From Drosophila miranda (Eukaryota; Arthropoda; Insecta; Diptera; Drosophilidae): 64,000 bases of DNA. Within the stretch, counting starts at the first letter, position 1, and each line of letters starts with the position of its first letter. A program made the translations under genes and the position numbers. The notes beneath the pieces are model-generated. The model was not told where the DNA came from. It saw nothing but the letters and a program-made list of their open reading frames with translations, and made no database searches. This document shows, piece after piece, positions 57,265-64,000 of this stretch. The DNA lies in NCBI RefSeq assembly GCF_003369915.1, contig NC_046675.1, positions 3,162,001 to 3,226,000 on the forward strand. Direction: 5' to 3'.

Positions 57265-60200
57265 TTAGAAGACCAGCATCTGATCGGCGCTGCCCTCCGC
57301 GCTGTCTTCGTCGTCGGCGCCTTCATCCTCGTCATCGGAAGTGAGTGATGCGGCGTTATTAACCACGGACTCTGCTTGGATTAGACATCAAATTAAAATT
57401 GGTGGGCGTCATAAAATACTTGCTTATTCATCGACCATTTTGGTGTGCTAATGAAGGAGCAGGATAGCTTTCCCGTTTCCTCTATGTCCCGCAGAGAGGG
57501 TACTTTGCCTAACGGGTCGAGTCTCTTCTGCCCACACTCATGCGTTATGCATGGCGTATACTTGATATGAATAGTTAAACTCAATTATTGATCCCCTATT
57601 ACCCATGGGCCTGCCTTTAACAACCTTAAGTGCAGGGTTAAATCTGCTTAAGCTGACGGCCTGCCCAGGCACTGAATCCAGCTGGGAGATTCGTGTAAGT
57701 AGATTACGTATCCGCAGTGGAGTGCGAGAAGTTTTCGTTGCCGATAGGCTGGCATTGGCACTGGCCCTGGCACTAGCACTGCGGCAAAGAACTGGGCTAA
57801 AGCCTGGCTTAAATGCTGCCATTTCAATGCAGCTGTAAACCAAGAGCTCAGGTGGCCAATCATTCGTGCGGTCTGCAGCTCAATCCATATGAAACTAACC
57901 AAAGGAGCTCTGGTATATATGTTTTTTTGGCAGTTATCCGCATAAATTGGCATTTCACCCAGTGTAGACCACCAGGGATTACTCTCGAACATAAAAACCT
58001 GCATAGCTTTTTATATTTAAACACTCAAAAGACTAACTACAACGTGTTCGTTTTTGATCCTGGCAGCTTCTGCATGGAAGACATTGTGCTGCTATATGGA
58101 ACAGCTTTGATAACTGATGTCGGGTGTTTCATCATTAAAACCCGTGCGCTACTAATCGCTTCTTTATAGTAACCTTAGTGCTACTACTAGTTCTTCATTG
58201 CTACTTGCTACAATCCTTCCGCTGCTTCTCGCTCCTTCATTAGAGTCCTTCAGTTCTACTCGCTCTTCCATTGTAATCGTATTTTCTCGCTTCTTTGTTG
58301 GTGTACAGGTTTCTACAATGAACCCCGTAGGCTGCCTCATACTTAAGAACTGTTTTGCATCTTTCCTTCGCTGTTCTCTGAGGGAAACCCGACGTGTACT
58401 TATTTCTTTCTTACTCGTTCATTCCTGCTGAAGCATTCCTGCCCCTGACTGTTCTATCATTCAATTATTTCTGCCTCTGATCGCTCCTTCAGTGGAATGT
58501 TTGTAAAACTTTGTGGGCTTTCCTTATACCCGTATTCCCACACCGAATGTTTATGTTAAGTGTTTATAGCCGACTAGTACCCTAGATAGTATACCCCCCC
58601 GTACTCACCGCAGTTGGGCTTGCCGCGTGTGCGGGTGTTGGCGAACTCCACTCCGTGCTTGTCCACGCACCAGCAGACCCCCACCGAATTGTGGCACTGG
58701 GTGGGCTTGTAGAATCCCTGGATGTCGCAGTCTGGGGCGTAGGCGCCTAATTAGTTTACGTCGGCAACAATAGGCATTCGGCATTCGGCGGCAGCGACGG
58801 CGGCGTAGGAGGAGTAGGAGTAAAAGAGGTATGCCACATTTTAGTAAGTCAGAGTAATTGACAGGGGCTGACTGGGGTAGGGGGGGCAGTGGGGTAGAGT
58901 GAAAAGCGGCACAAGCAAAGTTGTTGTTATAGTATTCTATTTTGATGTTTGTGGGTCGTGTGGCAGGATAGGCACAAAGAAATAGAAATAGAAAATTATA
59001 TAGTTAAAGTTTAGAAAAAGCAAACGCAAAAGCATTGGGCATGGCCATGGGCATGGGGCATGTGGCGAGAGCGGAGCGGGAGGGTTTAAAAAAGTTCTGT
59101 GTTGTTGTTAAAAGTGTTTAATTTGCGGGCTTAAAAAAGTTGCGTTTGGCTAGGAGATAGAGAAAGAGGACAAGGGGAGTGAGAGTGAGAGACGAGAGCT
59201 AACAACAAAAGCAGAGCGCGAAAAAAGGTTACTCCTATAAATCGCTGGTGTTTCTATCTGTAGCTGTATCTTTATCTATGAGTGTCTGTATCTGTATCTG
59301 TGTGTATCTGTATGTGGCAAGTGTTGGTGGAAGTGTGTCAGGGTTTTCTATTTGGCTGTCAGGCGCCTAATTATAGTTTGAAAAGGGTTTTCCAACGAGT
59401 GTGTAAAGTAAGAGTAAGAGTAAGAGTACGAGTAAATTGTGTGAAGCAAACAAAGCGCTCTGTGGAAGGTGGAAAGTGGAAAGAGGCAAGAGGCAAAGAG
59501 GGAGACAGAGCTGGCATATAGTAGCAAATACAAAGAGATAGAGAGAGAGAGAGAGAGAGGTAAAGAGCAGTAGTGTAAGTAACGAAAAACCAACTGAAAC
59601 AGAATTACTCTTCTTGCTACCCTTTAATTATTTTTTTCTTTTTTTTTTTGGGTCTTAGTTTTGCGTGGTTGTTTATTGTTGTTGTTGTTGTTGGGGGTAG
59701 GAGGGGGGGATAAACGAAACCCAAAGACCCCCGCACAACTCATACGAATACATAGAGAGAACATAGAAGTAGTTAGTGTTATGTAGCTAGAGAAATGTCC
59801 ACCTGTACCTATCTCACCTGCAAAGTCGCCGGCGATTCTTCGTCGCACCGCAGCGCATGGGCGATCGGTCTTCTCGAAGCAGCGGCACCATTCCCGTGTG
59901 TTGATCGCACTGTCCGTGTCCAGGTCGCAGGTGTCAATGAAGGGCTTGATGCAACGCTCGTTCTGGTCGTGCTCCAGGTCGTACATCTCCTGCAGCGACA
60001 GCAGCCCGTCGTTGTTCAGATCCAGATGGCCGAACATCCACTTGGCCTCCGTCTTGCAGGCGGGCGGGAAGTGGGCCTTGGACTTCTGGCTGTGCTGACG
60101 GCGCTTCTTGCTGTCGGCCATGATCACGGAGAACCAGTCGAGCAGACGGTTGCCAATGGCGGTCAATTGCTGCGGCTTGCATTCGGCCGATTTCGAGGGA

Positions 60201-61828
60201 TATCCTGCTGTTAAGGATGATGAGATGGTATTTTTTTTGGAGATGCAGCTGGCAGCTGGCAGCTGGCCTTACCATTCAAATTGCTATTCTTGTTGAACTT
60301 TTGCTGCTGCTTCTCCACCACCTCGTTGTAGTTGCGCATCTTGTGCTTGTCCTCCTGGTACTTGGCATCCTGCCAAACCGATGGAGAAAGGAAGTGCGTG
60401 AAGGACGATGTCTTCGTATGCAAAACCCCGGACTCACCTTCTTGTAGGCCGTGTACTTCAGATACTTGTAGTGCTTGTTGTCGTACTTGATCTCCTCGGG
60501 CGTGAAGGTGTACTGCGCATTGATGTGGTTGTAGTGCCGGTTGTTATCCTCCTTGTCCTGCGGGAAGACACCCACAAATCAGACCCCACGCCGAGGCTCA
60601 ACCAAAAACCAACTTACATTCATGATCGTGTTGAAGTCGTTGGTGTTGCCACCCATGATGTTGCCGCTGTTCATCATGATGTTGTTGTTGCTGCTGTCCT
60701 TGTAGGCCTGCTGCTGCTGCTGCTGTTGTTGCTGTTGCTGCTGTTGCTGCTGCTGCTCGAGGCTGATCTTCTTGTTGTACTTGTTGTAGCCGGCGATGCG
60801 CTGCAGCCGCTTTCCATCGACATTCTCTGGAAAATGAGGCAACACGAAAATGGCAAATGGCAAATGGAAAATCGCAAAATGGTGGTCATAAAATCGCTTG
60901 GCTAGGCAAACTTTTCCCTGGCCAGCCAACTGTTCAGCGAGCCATCGTTTCTACTTTATGTATGTATTTTCCTTTCGTGCCACAACAAGAGCTGCCTGGC
61001 AGTGCTCTCTCATCTGTGAAAAATTGAGAATTAACGCTGCCTCCTGGCTGCCTCACCGAGTGGACGCCACTCGTTCTCATCCGCTCATGAGAGTGGGAGA
61101 GAGAGAGAGAGAGAGAGGCACAGAACAGCACAATGGGCGTCGGAACAATGGGCGGCTACTTGTTCGACGGCCTATTAAATATTTAACAAGTGATATGCTC
61201 GGCGAAAATATTTAAGGCCAAAAGCCTTTGTTTGGTAATTGGAATTTTTAATTGCCAGACTTGAATAAATCGCGCGGATTGCCAGCGGCAGCGGAGGGTG
61301 CACCACCACACACCACACCCCACCACACCACATACCCACCACGTACACCGTTTCTGTAGCATACTTCGGTGGGTAAATGACTCCCGACTCTGGCGGGCAG
61401 CCTAAGCCTGTCGCAAAATATGCATGCAATTTATTCTGTAGTCTGTCCACAGACAGAGAGGCCTATCCCCAGTCCCCAGTCCCAGTCCCAGTCCCATTCC
61501 CAGTCACAATCTGGCCGCTTGCCAGGTTCAGGACCAGGCTCAGGCTCATTATGCGGCCTGCCCCTGGAGCTGGGTCTCGGTTTGGGACTCGGGTTGCGGT
61601 GTGGTGTGGTTTGGCTTGTATTGTATTTGTTTCGGAATTTCCAGTACGTTTTTTTTGCCGTTTGTTAGAGAGGACTTACCCTTGCAGGGACAGAATCCCT
61701 TGCAGGCGATCCGTATGGTTGTCGAATGTATGCAATTGTGATAATCCAATCTGCATAGTGATGAGTAGGTCCTGTTGTCGGCGCCACACAGGAACGTCGG
61801 CTTGGCCACAGGACACGGCTTGCAGTTG
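57265..61828 (-). CDS. Cow: Carrier of Wingless (testican/SPOCK-type proteoglycan core), 3' seven exons
   Basis: Coding exons 61828-61680, 60826-60618, 60557-60438, 60369-60273, 60204-59818, 58731-58609 and 57371-57265, all in phase, about 396 residues. In order: a Kazal/follistatin-like module (exon 61828; [20 protein letters not shown]), a linker with 16 glutamines encoded at 60708-60755, an Asn/Tyr/Lys-rich segment, the SPARC-type extracellular calcium-binding domain with EF-hand [13 protein letters not shown], a thyroglobulin type-1 repeat ([16 protein letters not shown]) and a very acidic tail ending DQMLVF. D. melanogaster Cow is a secreted heparan sulfate proteoglycan that carries Wingless between cells. 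The first visible exon begins in phase 2 and no signal peptide exon is seen up to 64000, so the 5' end lies off the window. Confidence 0.92.
60708..60755 (-). repeat. CAG/CAA run encoding poly-glutamine in Cow
   Basis: Sixteen consecutive glutamine codons, twelve CAG and four CAA, in the linker between the Kazal and calcium-binding domains. CAA interruptions should limit slippage. Confidence 0.9.
61096..61117. repeat. GA microsatellite in a Cow intron
   Basis: About ten GA units between the Kazal exon and the poly-Q exon. Confidence 0.75.
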
Positions 61829-64000
61829 CTGTACGGCAGCAGACGAGTGGATTTATGCAAAGAAAGAGAAAAGAGGTAGACTTAGACTTAGAGGGAGAGA
61901 AGTCATGAGAAATCAGAGAAGTAAGGCTCGAGAGGGCGCAACAGCAACAAATAGATGACATGCAAAATTAATTTTTATGCAAATGAAGTCTGCGTTGGTT
62001 TTTTTCTTCTCCAGCTTTCATTCTTATCCAGGAGTCCCCAGGTAGGTTCAACGGGAGACCTCTCCTGGCACTGTATGTACTTGCTGGCCAGATGAGAGTC
62101 CGGGCAGGACACACCAGCGGGTGTGTCCCCGTCTTCCTGCTTATACATTTATTTAAATATTTATTTAATACACGCCGCACGCACGCTCAGGCAAACAGTC
62201 GAGCCATGAGATTGGTCAGGAAGTTGTACAGGACAGGACAAGACGGGACAGGCACAGGTCGTGCCCTGCCTCAAACTTTATTTAATAATTTGTGCAAATA
62301 TTTAAACTGCCAACAGGCTTCAAGTGAGACCGAAAAAGGGACATTGTACTACACATATATTAGATATAAAATATACGAATATTATAAACGTCTTTATATC
62401 TATGGCCAGTGAACCCTCTATTCGAAAATGAAACTGGGAACAAGTAAATGTATCTGCATACTGGCTACGTATCGGTGTACTGCATTATCTTTAATATTGA
62501 TTTAATTTATAGAATACAAGGATTACAAGTTGTTTACAGGGGCTGTTTAAGGTGCTTAAGCGGGAAACCACAATGATGAGCATATGAATAGGAAACGTTA
62601 TCGTATGAATGACTTTTAATATGCCTGGAACGCCTGACCTGACTTTCATGAGCCCTTAAAGGCCACTATTGCTGCCACTCTTGGTTTTAAATTGCAACAT
62701 CATAATTGGACCCCAATCAATGCAGCAATGTATCTTTTATTCATTCTCTGTGCGGCCATTTGCAAGAAATAATTTACGCCACTGTACCACTTTGCGGCAC
62801 TCTTTTTTTGCCCCACATTAAAAGCCAACAAAAAGATTAATTCAATTAATTGTTGGGCACTGCCACTGCCACTGCTGATGCTTCTGCTACCGCTGTTTCT
62901 GCTACTGTTTCTGCAGTGGCTGTCCATTCATTAAAAAAGGCTTTAGGTTGAGGCTTTTATCAGTTTTTATTGCCCACACACACACACACACACACACAGA
63001 GACAGAGGATGGCCCAAAAGAGCACTCCTTTCTCCCCACTATCCCCCGATATATTTCATAATTTTATTTCGAAATATATGTATGTGTATATGCAATGTTT
63101 TCCCTGTAATTTGGGGATTTTTTCCCCCGTGTTTTTTGCGCGTACTCGTACGAATATCAAATGCATTTGGCGTATAATTTTTTCCCATACTCCTCTGTCG
63201 GACCACTGAAAAGAAAGTAATTTTCCTAATTGGCCCAATTTGCCAGTCATTATTAGGGGATTGTATTGGTATGTAAAATATTAATTGGAAACTGGTCGGC
63301 GAATCAGATGCTGAACCGAATAGTGCTTTCCCATAATTACCGCTCGGCAGGAATACAAATGGAAATCTCAATTTTTATTGCAATTTCTCATAGCTATTTG
63401 TGTTTGCTCTCCAAACCAAATGCTATGCATTTTGGATAACAATAAATACTGCCTTAATACTATTATTTAGGGCCAAAGAAAATAGCCAAAAATTGAATAA
63501 AATGAATGGAAGGTTGCATTTGAGCTTGTGGCTGGGTAAACCTTTTGTGTCTTTTTTTTGTCCAACATTTTGCATGCAGTCGCCACTCAACCTGGCCAAT
63601 TTCGTTGCAGAGCCAAAGTAAACGAACCAATGGCCAAAAACCAATACAAACGTATTGCTATATATTTTTGTGTGTGTGTGTGGGCCTCACTTTTAATTAA
63701 AAATTCTCTCGCATGTTCTTTTGCACGCTTCCGCTTGGATTTCTGTTTGCTTCCCTCTGACGGATTGTTTATATAAATTTAATGAAATTCTTAGGGGCAA
63801 GTAAATAGTAAGACGAATAAATTGTGCCATGCAACAAACGATGCCTCATCGTTTCGGCCACATTCAGTGACAGGAGCTCCGAGAGCGGCATCATCACAGG
63901 GCTGCCGTCTTGAATGGTCTTTCCGCCACAGGAGCTGCGGTTGCTTTGCACAAATTGCCCATCAAATGGCTGGCCACATGCCGTTTCCCTGTGTCCCTGT
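61829..64000. other. Probable 5' intron of Cow up to the window edge
   Basis: No coding exon recognised on either strand. It contains a CA run (62975-62998). Because the exon at 61828 begins mid-codon, at least one further upstream Cow exon must exist; I could not find it here. Confidence 0.5.

Noticed and set aside
1-64000. CRISPR array or prokaryotic-type defence system
   Set aside because: The window is fly nuclear DNA with spliced genes; the tandem repeats have no spacer structure.

Overview
This is a window of Drosophila nuclear DNA. It has short GT-AG introns, AT-rich intergenic DNA with CA, GA and CAG microsatellites, and a set of genes that I associate (from memory, not from a search) with D. 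melanogaster cytological region 95A-95B on Muller element E: a SHIPPO-repeat gene, prt, a Gba1 pair, a CRAL-TRIO pair, nau, a ChaC gene, Rpn9, a UBLCP1 homologue, a PAN/ZP gene and Cow. The retroelement-rich edge and the relocated genes show it is not D. melanogaster itself; an obscura-group species is a guess.

Layout. 1-5613: a tandem array (units of 1828, 1248, 1248 and about 1289 bp) carrying the 3' end of an RNase-H-type non-LTR retrotransposon, with four TAACC pentamers at each unit start. 5696-12000: a SHIPPO (ODF3-like) gene, an intronless asf1, the vesicular transporter prt, and a truncated second SHIPPO gene. 12204-16980: two tandem glucocerebrosidase genes with very different intron numbers. 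18819-21320: two tandem CRAL-TRIO lipid-binding genes. 21521-27255: nautilus, the MyoD homologue, reconstructed as five exons coding 332 aa. 28600-32000: a graveyard holding a decayed signal-peptide gene, an LTR-retrotransposon pol fragment, an unrecognised broken gene with one intact intron, and a hAT transposase remnant between diverged direct repeats. 32000-39000: no convincing genes. 39045-49285: a compact cluster (ChaC, Rpn9, UBLCP1 homologue, PAN/ZP apical matrix gene). 51482-52319: an intronless, frameshifted VMP1-type pseudogene. 57265-61828: the 3' seven coding exons of Cow (testican), whose 5' end lies beyond the right edge.

I rebuilt every multi-exon gene by hand from splice consensus and reading phase. 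All complete models add up to whole codons. The functional themes are unrelated housekeeping and developmental genes, so this is not an operon-like system. I found no evidence of a wholly new biological system. The best leads are the asf1 position, the VMP1-type retropseudogene, the telomere-like pentamers in the array, the unknown gene at 30.1-30.9 kb, and the frame-preserving 63-nt intron of nau.
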